A stretch of DNA of 64,000 nucleotides from positions 9,062,001 through 9,126,000 of the forward strand of contig NC_054757.1 of NCBI RefSeq assembly GCF_018143015.1, read 5' to 3'. The notes under the pieces are model-generated. The model was not told where the DNA came from. It ran no database searches and saw only the letters and a list, made by a program, of their open reading frames with translations. Source of the stretch: Lytechinus variegatus. Lineage: Eukaryota > Echinodermata > Echinoidea > Temnopleuroida > Toxopneustidae. Shown here piece by piece: positions 10,050-31,153 of this stretch (the first letter of the stretch is position 1; each line of letters starts with the position of its first letter). Both the position numbers and the translations under genes were made by a program.

Positions 10050-10900
10050 ATTTAAAGCTTAGATTTAGATACAAATGAAATTTACAAATAATTAAGGTCA
10101 TCTGTCCGTTGCCATGGTAACAGCTTATTTTCCACCCAGAAAAAAAATGCGAATTGTTCATTTTTGAAAATGTATATAGAATGGAGACTTTTCTTTCATT
10201 TATCATAAGGGTGTTTAACATAAAGTGTTTGTTGCCATTTGCATAAATACCATCTTACGTCGTTGATATGCAACAAAATAACATCTAATTTGCAAAAAAA
10301 GTTGTAAAATTACAACAAAAATGACATAATCTGCAGGTTTCACCCATTTATTTAATTTGGAAAACATATTACAGTAAGTGTTCTGAGTTCATTATATTGA
10401 TGTTGCCTCGGTAACGCTATAATTCAATAATAAAATGCATATTGTCATGTTGCCATTATATTGGCTAATTATCCCCAGAAAAGAACAATTTTTATTTTAA
10501 AAAATGTATCAGATTTTTCTTTCATTTCCCCTATATTTTCGGATGCAAACTTGAACAATATAATGGTGGAAAATACCATAAACATGCAAAATGCACGGTT
10601 TGACCTATTCAATTCTGGTAACAAATTTCAGTAAATATTCTGCGTGATAAAATGATACATATTGATGTCTTGGTGACGCTATATAATATAGGCCTAATGA
10701 CAAATATTTATGTTGCAAATGACCCGCTGCCATGACAAAGGCCTTTTCTCCCAGAAGAAGTGCACATTTTGATAAAAGTAGGCCTATGTAGAATATATAT
10801 AATTTTCTTTCATTTCCTTTCATTTGAGGGTGCCGAACATCAGCGCTTGTAATTGCTATACTTGTATTGCCATGGCAACCAATTAAGACCTGTTTGTGTT
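10050..10900. repeat. decayed tandem repeat, three units of roughly 280-340 bp
   Basis: Landmarks recur in order: a TTGCCAT(GG/TA) word, then a CCCAGAA(A)A word, then TTTTGAAAATGTAT-like and TTTTCTTTCATTT words. They start near 10108, 10447 and 10727. The units are strongly diverged. No coding potential. Confidence 0.55.
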
Positions 10901-11371
10901 TTTTTTTATGTCACGTGTAGGAATTTGAGGATCTAGGATCCGAGGGATGGTGGACACAAAGCAACCAGCCTATGTTTAATATGTTTTGTCAAGCCAAAAT
11001 GAATAAAATCACCAACACTGCCCCCTTCTTACATCTATTCACCCAGTGATGACTTTTGAAAATACTATTTTTTTTAAAGAGCCCCCCGCCCCTTTTGAGG
11101 GAAAATCAAATTTTTATCTAGGCGCCCCCTCCCCCATGTATCGGCCCGTATTCTGAAGTCGGGTTTAATTTAAACTCTGGTTTAAAGTTGTGGTTTAAAT
11201 TTGGATAGCTATGCAATTGTTACATAAATCACTGCAGAAGAGATATATCATATTTCAGCTTATTAATTTTGACTCTGAAATCATTCATAATTATCTACAT
11301 GTAGGAAGTATAAATGGATGATCGTCTTCACCATTGAAGAATCAAGAAAGAGCACATGAACAAACAACTCG
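10901..11371. other. no gene seen
   Basis: C-rich low-complexity patches (for example CCCCCCGCCCCTTTTGAGGG) and a GGTTTAAA-rich stretch (TTAATTTAAACTCTGGTTTA). No feature can be supported. Confidence 0.4.
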
Positions 11372-12272
11372 TTAAAGGAAAGTGAAACCTTTGGAACAAG
11401 AATGCTTGTATGAAAACACAAAAATCAAAGAAACAGATCAACGAAAGTTTGAGAAAAATCGGACAAAATGAAAAAGTTATGAGCATTTGAATATTGCGAT
11501 CAATAATTCTATTGAAGAGATCATTTCATTGGCAATGCGATAAAGATGTGTGATGTCACCATTGGCGGCGGAAGCCAAAAAATGTAGGGGGTGTCCACCT
11601 GAATTTTTGGAATGGACACAGGTAAAAAATTGGACAAGCGCCCCCCAAAAAAGGTCATCAACCTAAATTTTAGGGAGGGACAACACACGTTTCAGGTGGG
11701 GTCCACGTGAATTAAAGGGGGGACGCAGGAAAAAAAATTGACAAGCAAAAAAAAAAAAAAAAAAAAGGTTATCAAAACAAAATTTAGGGGGGACCGCCCA
11801 CCTAAAATCTAGGGGGGGGGGGACGTGTCCCCCCCCTCCCCGCTTCCGCCGCCTATGGATGTCACTTAAGCAACTTTCCCATTATTTTATAGTATTTATT
11901 TCATTTAAACTGCCTATGTTATCACATCTATCAGTATATCCTGTATTCTTTCTATCATGTCTATATAGGAGGGCATGTAATACAGATTTGGATAAAGAGT
12001 TTGTATCACCATATAAGAAAGAACAAAAAGAGACATTTTGGGGGTATTTTATAGTCCATCAAAAGATGTGTGATGTCACATCATGACATCACACATCTTT
12101 GTCGCATTGTCAATGGGAGGATCCCATAGCATTAGTGATTGCAATATTCAAATGCTCATAACTTTCTCATTATTTGGCTGATTTTTCTCAAACTTTCTTT
12201 GTTCTTCTTCTTTTATTTATTTTTTTGTTTCCATGCACACAAGCCCACTTGTTCAAAAGTTTTCATTTCCCT
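11372..12272. mobile_element. fold-back element family C carrying a nested insertion
   Basis: The left end TTAAAGGAAAGTGAAACCTT and the right end CAAAAGTTTTCATTTCCCTG are inverted. Inner blocks TGAGAAAAATCGGACAAAAT and ATGAGCATTTGAATATTGC pair with GCAATATTCAAATGCTCAT and TGGCTGATTTTTCTCA. The other copy is at 53525-54118. The nested insert at 11560-11857 accounts for its extra length. Confidence 0.75.
11560..11857. mobile_element. 298-bp G/C-tract element nested in family C, 8-bp TSD
   Basis: The termini are CATTGGCGGCGGAAGCC and the complement of CATAGGCGGCGGAAGC. It is flanked by GATGTCAC on both sides (11552-11559 and 11858-11865), a perfect 8-bp duplication of the host element. The interior repeats a unit of the type AATTGACAAGC(A/C)n...TTTAGGGGG and ends with long G and C runs. 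Confidence 0.75.
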
Positions 12273-13087
12273 GATTGTCAGGGACCGCCCCCTCTCTTTC
12301 TCAGCTGCCATGATCATATATTCTCCTCTAAACTATGGGTTTTGTATTTGTTTGTATAGGAGCGAAAGACTATCTGAGCGGGGATGGAAAGGGTGTATTG
12401 GGGAGGCGATGCCCGATCGTTGCATTAATGTATTGTGCAAGCATTAATGTAAAAATTGATTCAATATTATTTTGATAAGTTGGTATTGCCCCCCCCTAAA
12501 ATCCTTATAAAATCATAAATGAAGATATTTCTGGGAAATGCAAATGGAATTATCCCCTTGTGCCGCCCCTTTCCGCACCCCCTCTATCATCCCCCCCCCC
12601 CTCCACGTTAATTGGACCATGGACCACTGATCTCTCTTAGGGGAGAGATCAGTGCCATGTGTAAATTGTCAGAGTATTCATTTATTCAGATTAACTAATT
12701 ATATGCCAAATCCAGTGCTATGATTTGCTCAGACGTCCCATGACGTCAGAAGCGAGAAATCTTCAGTGACAATTTTGGCCTTGTCGCTTGGAGGCGCTGT
12801 GTAATCTGAGCAGCAAGAATTGACACGTGTGTTGATAAACATAATCACGATAATTCCATAGATTCACCGCTATTTTGTCGTATTTTGATGAGCCAATGTT
12901 GTTGAACCTTGCTACTTGCATCTTTATATTGGACGCATGGTCTCACAACTCTGGTTTATTGTTGTCACGGTGGTCTGTGGGGAAATTAGTTAACGTCACC
13001 TACAGTTCAACAACAGCGCTTATGCGTTAGTCACCCTACCATATGTCACCCTGATTATTGACACCCTTTATCTGAATGTGAATCAGG
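12273..13087 (+). other. region that should contain the BEL/Pao 5' LTR
   Basis: Between the fold-back element and the gag start. It includes C-runs and a short palindrome (CACTGATCTCTC / GAGAGATCAGTG, about 12626-12654). The retrotransposon LTR must end before 13088, but because the 3' LTR is lost in or beyond the gap, I cannot fix its borders or a primer-binding site. Confidence 0.35.
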
Positions 13088-15136
13088 ATGTGTGCTGCAA
13101 AATCAGATGGTAAACCGGATGGTAAACGAAATGTCAAACCAGACGTCAAATCAGTCACCAAGCCGGACGTCAAACTGGACATCAAACCGGAAGACTCTGT
13201 CAGCCAATGTGGGAGCAAGACTTCCGCAGCTACCTCGACTTCTAGTTCGAGTACCCATTTACGAGCCAAGGCAATGGCCAAGCGTGCAGCCCTTGCAGCA
13301 GCGGCTAAGGGATTGCAACTTCAGCAAGAACTAGAGGCAGAGCAACTTCGCTTAAAGCAGAAGCAGGCACTTTTGGAACTCCAGACTAAACTTGAGATTG
13401 CCAAGGCTGAAGAGATGATCTACAATGAACTCTATGAAGAGAATGATGATAAGAAGTCACAAACAAGTCACACCAAGAATACCACTCAAGAACACACTGA
13501 CTCTGGCTTAGATACTAACCCTCAAGGTCAAGGTAAAGGTCACGTTAAATTGGAACCAAATCTAGATGACACAATTCCTTATCCAATTTCAGCAAGATCG
13601 CCCTCATTCGGGCAAGCTGAAGGACAATACCAGATGCCAGATAACTTCCAACAGATGTCCCAGGCTCAACTCAATAATCAACGTCTTCTAGAGGCCATAA
13701 GTTTGTCCAACGCAGATGTCTTCAAGTTCAATGGGGACCCATTAAGATACTTTGAATTTGTCCGATCTTTCGACAACCTCATTGGACGTTCAGCACTCGA
13801 CAATGGTGCTAAGCTCTTGAGGCTGTTTAACAGTTGCGAAGGAGAACCGAAGAAGATCGTTCAGTGCTGCATGATTATGGACCCTGCTGTTGGATATCAC
13901 AAGGCCAGGACACTCTTAGAAGACAGATTTGGGAGTAGATTTAAGATCAGTCAAGCATGGGTGAGAAAGGTCACAAGCGGACCAAACTTGAGACCTACTG
14001 ACAAATCAGGACTACAGAGATTTTCTGATGACCTCAAGATCTGCAACACCACCCTTCAAGCATTGGGAATGATGTCTGAGATGAGCAACCAACAACATAT
14101 GATGAAGATCATTGAGAGGTTGCCGTATTACTTGAAGAGTAGATGGCTACGAGTCGTGAAGGACATTCGTCACCATGGACGTGCACCAAACATCACTGAC
14201 GTGGTTAACTTTGTCTCGGATGCAGCTGAAGAGGTAAATGACCCTGTGTTTGGAGCCTTGGTAGAGGTCAAGAGAGAATATCCTCCCTCTAGACAGCCTG
14301 TTAAGCAGAAGACTACTACTAGTTCCTTCACAACATCTGCAGATGACAATAACAACAAGACATTCAAGCGCAAATGTTATTTGTGCAAAGCGGAACACGG
14401 TCTCTTTGGATGTGATACGTTCAAGAAGATGACTCCTGCTGAAAGATTGCAGTTTGCGAAGAAGGCTGGTGTCTGCTTCAATTGCCTGGTCAAAGGTCAC
14501 ATGACAAAGGATTGTTATTTGAAGAGGACTTGTACAGTTGACGGATGTGGCAGGAAACACACAAAGTTCCTTCACATAGCTCCTGGTAAACAACAGCAAT
14601 CAGGAAATTCCCAACAACCAGCTCAGTTTGATTCTCAAGCCCAGCCTGATCAGCAACCTCTTGGTACACAAAGTCACGTCACAGGGGCCGGTAAATTGAA
14701 GGTGGCTCTTCCCATTCTACCAGTACGGGTCTATTCAACTGAGGATGACTTTACTGTTGACACATTTGCCATGCTTGATCCAGGTTCGACGACCTCCTTC
14801 TGTACAGAAGACTTACGCAAAAGACTTCGTGCTACCGGGAAGAAAAGAACACTTTCTCTGTCAACTCTGGAGCATGCAAACAACCAGTTGGAATGCCTGG
14901 AAATTAGTCTTACAGTTCAGGCCCATGATACAGATGAACTCGTCACCCTTCCTCATGTTTACACCAAGAAGGCTATCAATATAAGCTGCAACAATGTAAG
15001 TCAAGAAGACATAACAAGATTTCCTCATCTCAAGGATTTGAATATCTTAGATTCTACCAGCTTCGTGAAGGTCGACTTATTGATTGGCCAAGACACCCCT
15101 GAGGCATTGATTCCTTTGGAAGTACGACGAGGGTAA
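13088..15136 (+). CDS. BEL/Pao Gag-protease polyprotein (ends at an in-frame TAA)
   Basis: 682 codons. Residues 4-37 are a basic Lys/Pro/Asp repeat (KPDVK-like units). Residues 58-112 form an Ala/Gln/Glu-rich probable coiled coil. Residues 205-390 are the DUF1759-type Gag core (KFNGDPLRYFEFVRSFDN). Cys/His clusters follow at 430-442, and 463-476 is a retroviral-type zinc knuckle (C-x2-C-x4-H-x4-C). Residues 541-680 match the DUF1758 aspartic protease, with the active-site-like LDPGST starting at 563. The protein would package element RNA and mature the polyprotein. BEL/Pao elements usually have one uninterrupted Gag-Pol frame; here TAA at 15134-15136 separates protease from RT while the frame stays open beyond. 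Confidence 0.85.
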   Translation: MCAAKSDGKPDGKRNVKPDVKSVTKPDVKLDIKPEDSVSQCGSKTSAATSTSSSSTHLRAKAMAKRAALAAAAKGLQLQQELEAEQLRLKQKQALLELQTKLEIAKAEEMIYNELYEENDDKKSQTSHTKNTTQEHTDSGLDTNPQGQGKGHVKLEPNLDDTIPYPISARSPSFGQAEGQYQMPDNFQQMSQAQLNNQRLLEAISLSNADVFKFNGDPLRYFEFVRSFDNLIGRSALDNGAKLLRLFNSCEGEPKKIVQCCMIMDPAVGYHKARTLLEDRFGSRFKISQAWVRKVTSGPNLRPTDKSGLQRFSDDLKICNTTLQALGMMSEMSNQQHMMKIIERLPYYLKSRWLRVVKDIRHHGRAPNITDVVNFVSDAAEEVNDPVFGALVEVKREYPPSRQPVKQKTTTSSFTTSADDNNNKTFKRKCYLCKAEHGLFGCDTFKKMTPAERLQFAKKAGVCFNCLVKGHMTKDCYLKRTCTVDGCGRKHTKFLHIAPGKQQQSGNSQQPAQFDSQAQPDQQPLGTQSHVTGAGKLKVALPILPVRVYSTEDDFTVDTFAMLDPGSTTSFCTEDLRKRLRATGKKRTLSLSTLEHANNQLECLEISLTVQAHDTDELVTLPHVYTKKAINISCNNVSQEDITRFPHLKDLNILDSTSFVKVDLLIGQDTPEALIPLEVRRG

Positions 15137-15619
15137 GATGGTCCTTTTGCCATCAAGACAAAGCTTGGCTGGACACTCAACGGACCTTTGGTAAACATAG
15201 ATGAAGGAAACACACAGGCATCTTCAAGTTTCATATCCAATGATGATAGTTTGGAAACCCAGCTGAAACTGTTCTGGTCTATGGAAACTGTGAAGGGTCC
15301 AGAAGATGCAAAAGGAATGTCCGTCAATGACAGAAGGGCATTACAAGTTTGGGACAATTCTGTTTGTCTTAAGGAAGGACATTATGAACTCTCCATCCCT
15401 TTCAAGGAGGACCCTCCTAGACTACCAGATAGCCGTCCTATGGCTGAATCAAGATTGCAGTCACTTGGTAAAAGGTTGGCAAAGGATGAACGACTGCACA
15501 CCAAATACAAGGAGGGAATTGCAGATTTGCTCCAACAAAACTTTGCAGAAGAGGTCCCAGATCAGGAAGAAGACAGCAATGGTCCTTCTTGGTATCTGCC
15601 CCATCATCCTGTGTTTAAC
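15137..15619 (+). pseudogene. BEL/Pao Pol start, after in-frame stop, truncated by gap
   Basis: The frame continues directly after the TAA with FAIKTKLGWTLNGPLVN, then a linker and GHYELSIPFKEDPPRLPDSR, SRLQSLGKRLAKDERLHTKY and WYLPHHPVFN. These are the conserved blocks that precede the reverse-transcriptase palm in BEL/Pao Pol. The RT catalytic core, RNase H and integrase would fall in the gap or are missing. Whether the stop is a mutation, an assembly error or a readthrough signal cannot be decided here. Confidence 0.8.
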
Positions 15620-16119
15620 NNNNNNNNNNNNNNNNNNNNNNNNNNNNNNNNNNNNNNNNNNNNNNNNNNNNNNNNNNNNNNNNNNNNNNNNNNNNNNNNN
15701 NNNNNNNNNNNNNNNNNNNNNNNNNNNNNNNNNNNNNNNNNNNNNNNNNNNNNNNNNNNNNNNNNNNNNNNNNNNNNNNNNNNNNNNNNNNNNNNNNNNN
15801 NNNNNNNNNNNNNNNNNNNNNNNNNNNNNNNNNNNNNNNNNNNNNNNNNNNNNNNNNNNNNNNNNNNNNNNNNNNNNNNNNNNNNNNNNNNNNNNNNNNN
15901 NNNNNNNNNNNNNNNNNNNNNNNNNNNNNNNNNNNNNNNNNNNNNNNNNNNNNNNNNNNNNNNNNNNNNNNNNNNNNNNNNNNNNNNNNNNNNNNNNNNN
16001 NNNNNNNNNNNNNNNNNNNNNNNNNNNNNNNNNNNNNNNNNNNNNNNNNNNNNNNNNNNNNNNNNNNNNNNNNNNNNNNNNNNNNNNNNNNNNNNNNNNN
16101 NNNNNNNNNNNNNNNNNNN
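15620..16119. other. assembly gap, exactly 500 N
   Basis: Exactly 500 N, a conventional size for a gap of unknown length. The missing rest of the retrotransposon (RT, RNase H, integrase, 3' LTR; several kb expected for the family) probably belongs here, so distances across it are unreliable. Confidence 0.95.
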
Positions 16120-16239
16120 GAGGTACGAAATTCAGCGTTTCATTGCGTGCTCTTTCGAGTGTCCGATCTTCCCCTTGTACATGTAGTATCTTTGATATCA
16201 CGAGACGCACGTGATATGCGCGCGTGAAATTACATCAAC

Positions 16240-16314
16240 CATAGAGTTATATACTCTATGACATCAACCCATAGAGATGTATATTATTGATAATCAATAA
16301 TATACATCTCTATG
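16240..16314. repeat. two adjacent palindromes separated by ACATCAACC repeats
   Basis: CATAGAGTTATATACTCTATG-type palindrome at 16240-16260, then ACATCAACC, then a 45-base perfect palindrome at 16270-16314 (22-bp arms around one central base, half-site CATAGAGATGTATATTATTG). The unit ACATCAACC or CATCAACCC stands before, between and after them. Directly downstream of the gap. Confidence 0.85.
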
Positions 16315-17565
16315 CATCAACCCGTACGGCGCGGATCCGAACACGTTGACTACCAAATCAAAATTCATTTTTAAGGTTTGATGAAAAAGACCCGGGGAAA
16401 AAGAATATACTTTTCATTTAAATTGTTTTAGTGGCCCAAACACGGAGTTCCTCACATACTGTTTAGTGCTTGCCTCCCCTTTTATCACTTCATCCGCCCT
16501 CGCTCACTCAGCACCACCCCTCAACATCTTTCCGCTGGCCCCGGGTATACTTCCCTTGTGCTCTTCTGTATTTTGCCACTCTCATACCCCCCCCCTAACC
16601 CGGGAGCTAGTCAATTGTATTGCTGTACACATGCGTGACCAAATATTTCCAAAAAATATCTCTTCGTGCAAAATAACCACATAAACAAGTTGTCGCCAGA
16701 ATATGATACCGGGGCCCAGGAAAAACATACCAGAAACACGATTGGCTAGTCTTAAAAAAGAAAATACTCTGAATACGTTTGAACCCGTGATTGACCATTG
16801 ACTAGTCTTTCAAAACCACCTTTTTTATTCAAAGTCGGTGTTTTTGATACCCTTAATGAGTGCACTCGTGGCCCGCGTCCAAAACTGAAAAAACCCGACC
16901 CCTTTAAACACTTATTGGGGGTCATGCATGTGCACAGCAATATATTTGACTGCCCCTCACTATCTCAGGAGATCCACCTCCTCTCACCCCCTTATCCCGA
17001 ACCCCCCCCCCCCCCACACAAAGGTTAGCGATTAATCATTAAATGAATGGCCTATTAAAATCGTTGTTGCATCGCATTTATGCTCCATCAGTAGACTAAG
17101 AACCAATCATAATTGCTCTTTCAAATTAGCAGTTAATCCTTTGTGTGACAGGGCCGGCCCAGGTTATCTCCATCTCTCATACCCCACCCCATCTCACTCT
17201 CGCGCGAACACCCCTTTCCATTTAATATTTCCAACTTTCCTTCTCTCCCCCCCCCCCCCCCCCACCCATCCTCTATTGACAATCTATTTAAAACCAGTTC
17301 CCTGTGCTCACCACACGTTGTTAGCCTAACAGAGCGCCAACAGACAGCCCAGTCAAATCTTTCAGATGGGATTGTGAATTAGTCAAAACATTTCAATGTG
17401 TAAACATTATGCATTGCTGCCACATTTAACACCGGTTGTAACAGCTCTGTTAGCTCTAACATTTCAGTGCGGTCACTAAAAGTTTTCAGAGCATCCTTTA
17501 GGATTTGTTTTATGCATTTGTTCAGTGACAACGAGGGAAAGCATAATGAAAATCACTTTAGTTAT
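16315..17565. other. C-rich low-complexity DNA with an interspersed repeat
   Basis: No gene seen. 16620-16950 carries the ACATGCGTGACCAAATATTT / AAAACTGAAAAAACCCGACC / GCAATATATTTGACTGCCC motifs that recur in 32860-33100 and 33470-33725. Several poly-C runs (around 17000 and 17250). Confidence 0.5.
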
Positions 17566-18109
17566 AAGGGTACTCCAGACTGAAATTGAAAATATGGTTG
17601 ACCAGATAAGGAAAAATCAGACAAAATAATGAAAATTTGATAAAAACGGACAGGGAATAACAAAGTTATGACAATTTAAAGATTTACATTGTGAAACAGT
17701 GCTATGCATGTCTTCATGAATATTCAATGAGCAATCTGATGGCATACCCCCACTTGTTTTTTTTTTATTACAAGAAATTTAGGAGTTTTTTCCTCCAAGA
17801 AATGAAAAATTTGGATTGACAACTGATTACATATTTATTGTGGAAACTTATTTCATTTTATTTTTTAAGAAGACATATCATTCAAACATGTATCAAAAAT
17901 GAAACTATGATTTCATGTAACATAAAAAAAAGAAACTGAAAGTTCAAGATGTGACATCAGCCAACCTAATGAATATTCATGACATGCATATAACTGCTTT
18001 CACAAAATATAACCTTGTTTGTTATTGGATATTGATGAAATTTTCAGCATTTTGCTCGGCTAATTTAACTCTTCATTTAGATCATTATTTTCAGCCCAGG
18101 GTACCCCTC
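17566..18109. mobile_element. fold-back element family A, full copy
   Basis: AAGGGTACTCCAGACTGAAA at the left; TTTTCAGCCCAGGGTACCCC at the right. The arms contain the TGATAAAAACGGACAGGG core, CATGTCTTCATGAATATTCA and TGAGCAATCTGATGGCAT. The loop includes TTTTTTCCTCCAAGAAATG. Confidence 0.8.
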
Positions 18110-18301
18110 TAAGGATTTGTGCATACATATATAACCTCTTACACTCATCCAAGTTATATGGCAGTATGAACTCTGAAAACTTTCGATTTCTTGGGGAAAT
18201 GCTAACCAGAAATTAAAGGAATAAAATAATTGGAGGGTTCTGATACCTTCAAACCCCTCAAATAGGGTGTTTTCGCTTTTATAAGGGGGAAAATCTCTAC
18301 A

Positions 18302-18475
18302 ATGCAACAGTTCTTTGAAAATGCAATTAAACTCACAAGGAGAGCCGAGAAGCTTTTGTCAAAAGTTGGTGGAATGGGACAGCAGCTCGGAAGATTTGCC
18401 ACGGAAGAACAAACGCAAATACTGTATGTCATTGTACAGAGCCACAGAGATTCTGATGCTGTCTCAGTCTACTAA
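18302..18475 (+). CDS. possible small orphan ORF, unrecognised
   Basis: 57 codons from ATG (18302) to TAA (18473-18475). Translation starts MQQFFENAIKLTRRAEKLLS and contains GRFATEEQTQILYVIVQSH. It is amphipathic, charged and protein-like. I do not recognise it. It might be a remnant of a transposon or viral frame, or chance. A second protein-like stretch follows at about 18525-18690 in another frame. No splice partner can be shown. Confidence 0.2.
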   Translation: MQQFFENAIKLTRRAEKLLSKVGGMGQQLGRFATEEQTQILYVIVQSHRDSDAVSVY

Positions 18476-19913
18476 CTTTCGACATAAGCCTCTCAGCTCT
18501 ATATTGTGATTTGACTTGCTTTTTCAAAGGAATTGGTGCATTGGAGAGTTTCCTCCTAGGAAATGCAAGAAGTCCAGAAGGCACAAATCGACTACATTGA
18601 CTGCTCTTGCGTTCAAGAGGTTGATGCATGAAAGTGGGCCGTTCTGGATTCCATACCTCCTATGTGTAAAGCCCGACACTAAAAAAAAAGTCCCCCAAAC
18701 CAATATATTGACAAACATATTCAGATGATTTTCCAGACAGAGTGTGGTTTATTGTTTACTACCTGGGAGATGAAGAAAATACTGATTTTCTTTCTAGTCG
18801 ACAAAGACATTGCGCATACTAATACAAAAAATACAAATATCGTGTTTAAAACATTGCAAGGGAGCACGGCTACATGTTACTGTGAACATTCCATGATCAA
18901 TTTCATATACCGGTACTGTAATTTTGGTTGAACCAAACTGACTTGCTAGGCGGTCAGATAAATGTCTAATCCAAATTATACAAATTAGAATCTCAAGAAT
19001 AAACATTAACTGTTTAGGAATAAGTGAAAAGAAAATGTTTCACACCAATTAATCGAGATGAATAAAAGCCCCATTGACAAATATATGTATGTAACTATTG
19101 GGACATACACTTGGCTTCACAGAAGACAAGACCCCCCCCCCCCCCCCCGCCCCTTTCTCCACTGTTACATTGAGGTTCACAGTATTTCAACTGTAACACA
19201 TGAATATATTAAACATGAGAAAAAAACACTGTATCAAATCCTACTAACATATCTCACTTGATGTTACAGAGCAGATGATATAGGTCTGTAATAGCGAAAA
19301 GTTATTAATTTTTTTTACCATCGCATGAATTTAGAATTGGATCTGAATAAATGGCAAATGACAAGAATCTATATTTAGGTGCCATATAAATTTTTTTTTC
19401 ACTTGAGCTATGGACAGATTACTTCATTCAGTGAAAGGTGAAATGGTTTATTCAACACAGCAATGCCTTGTGGAATGGATCATCTTTTACCTCATGAAGT
19501 TGAAGTATTCCGTCCATTGCACTCATAAAAATTATTTGTATATATTGAACATGTATAAATGTACAGTGCATACAATATAGGATGATCACGACATATTATT
19601 GTCCATGATGTCAATCAGTCTAAGAATAGCCTGAAAAGAATATTAATGAATAATCCACAACCACAAGATCATGTACGTCCAGCAGCCGTTACCGTGTACA
19701 AGTACTTCTATATAAACCTGATGATAACAGTGAATTTCGAAAGTTTATACAGCATGTTCCACAAGTGATTCAACACATCTACACATTAAAAAAAGAAAAA
19801 GTAAAAGATTTATCTTGTACAAAATTATTATATTTAACACCACATGCTGCTACACCTCTTCAAACACAACTGAACAGGATGGTCTGATGATAGTAGACTT
19901 GAAACCTCACGAT
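18476..19913 (-). other. PPIA 3' UTR and downstream DNA
   Basis: Contains a candidate polyadenylation signal for PPIA on the minus strand (AATAAA, complement of 19447-19452), which would give a 3' UTR of roughly 450-480 bases. A poly-C run lies near 19132-19148. No other gene is supported. Confidence 0.4.
19447..19452 (-). terminator. candidate PPIA polyadenylation signal
   Basis: TTTATT on the plus strand, i.e. AATAAA on the gene strand, about 465 bases after the stop codon. Chosen because it is the first exact signal downstream that I noticed. Confidence 0.35.
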
Positions 19914-30153
<10,240 letters not shown>

Positions 30154-31069
30154 AGCTACAGTTGCGAACTGGCGTCGAAACACGGCAAAAAGAGCAATTT
30201 TGACCCACGTGTGAAATTCGAAGACTGTGGAATCCGGTAGATTGAAAGAAAAGAGTTCCGGTGAGATTCGCGAGCCAATTTATATGCGTGCTGCGCATGC
30301 ATATCATGAGGCGCGACGCAGCTCAGGCGGTCAACCATGAAAATTATAGCACTGGCGGATCCAGGGAAGGGGGCCACCCCCCCCCCCCTTTGAGAGGCAC
30401 AACTAAAATTTGTAATGTAAAAAATGACGTCAATTTTTTTTTTGCTTGTCAAATTTTTCCTAAGGAAAATGTGCCACCCCCTTTCGAAAATTCCTGGATC
30501 CACACCTGCCACATAGATGTTTAAATTGAACCGGGGAATATATCAACGCATTGAACTACAGATGCACTTGCAGGGGTATAGGCCTATATATAGCTGCATG
30601 CAGTATGAAAATCGCACGAGTCGAGAGATAATATCTTTAATTTATAGGCCTACATGTTATGCAGTAATGAGGGTCCTCTTTTTTTTTTTCTTTTTTTTTA
30701 CATAGGAAAGTATGAAGAATGTTAAACTTTATACAAGCTTTTAACATTGGGAACTGACGTGCGCGCGTGTGTGTATGTGTGGGTTTGTGTATATGTGAGT
30801 GGTATGGTGTGAGGATGGATGTTTGTGGCTGATTATTAAGTTAATTCGAAATAACTTAGCTTGTTAATGTGTTAAAATAGCCTCGAACTTACTGGCAGCC
30901 TATATTGTTTGTTACATTTTATGAAAACCAATAAAAACAGATAAAAATAAAACATATATATTCTGAGAGCAATATTGCAATGAAAAAGACATATCTAAAA
31001 CAAATACAATACACACACACACTCTCCCTCATCACACACACATATACAATATATACATATATAAATATA

Positions 31070-31153
<84 letters not shown>

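Larger units (their letters stand above)
13088..15619 (+). mobile_element. BEL/Pao LTR retrotransposon, internal region, 3' part lost in gap
   Basis: A long gag-protease frame (13088-15136) is followed in the same frame by the start of pol (15137-15619), then the N gap. Domain order (DUF1759-type Gag, CCHC knuckle, DUF1758-type aspartic protease, start of the Pao RT region with YLPHHPVFN) is diagnostic for BEL/Pao. Apart from one TAA the frame is clean over 2.5 kb, suggesting a recent insertion. Confidence 0.9.

Noticed and set aside
14147..14599. Minus-strand frame of 150 codons
   Set aside because: Antisense shadow of the BEL/Pao Gag frame; no recognised domain.
15188..16214. Long frames across the gap
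   Set aside because: They are open only because N has no stop codons; only the part before 15620 is meaningful (Pol start).
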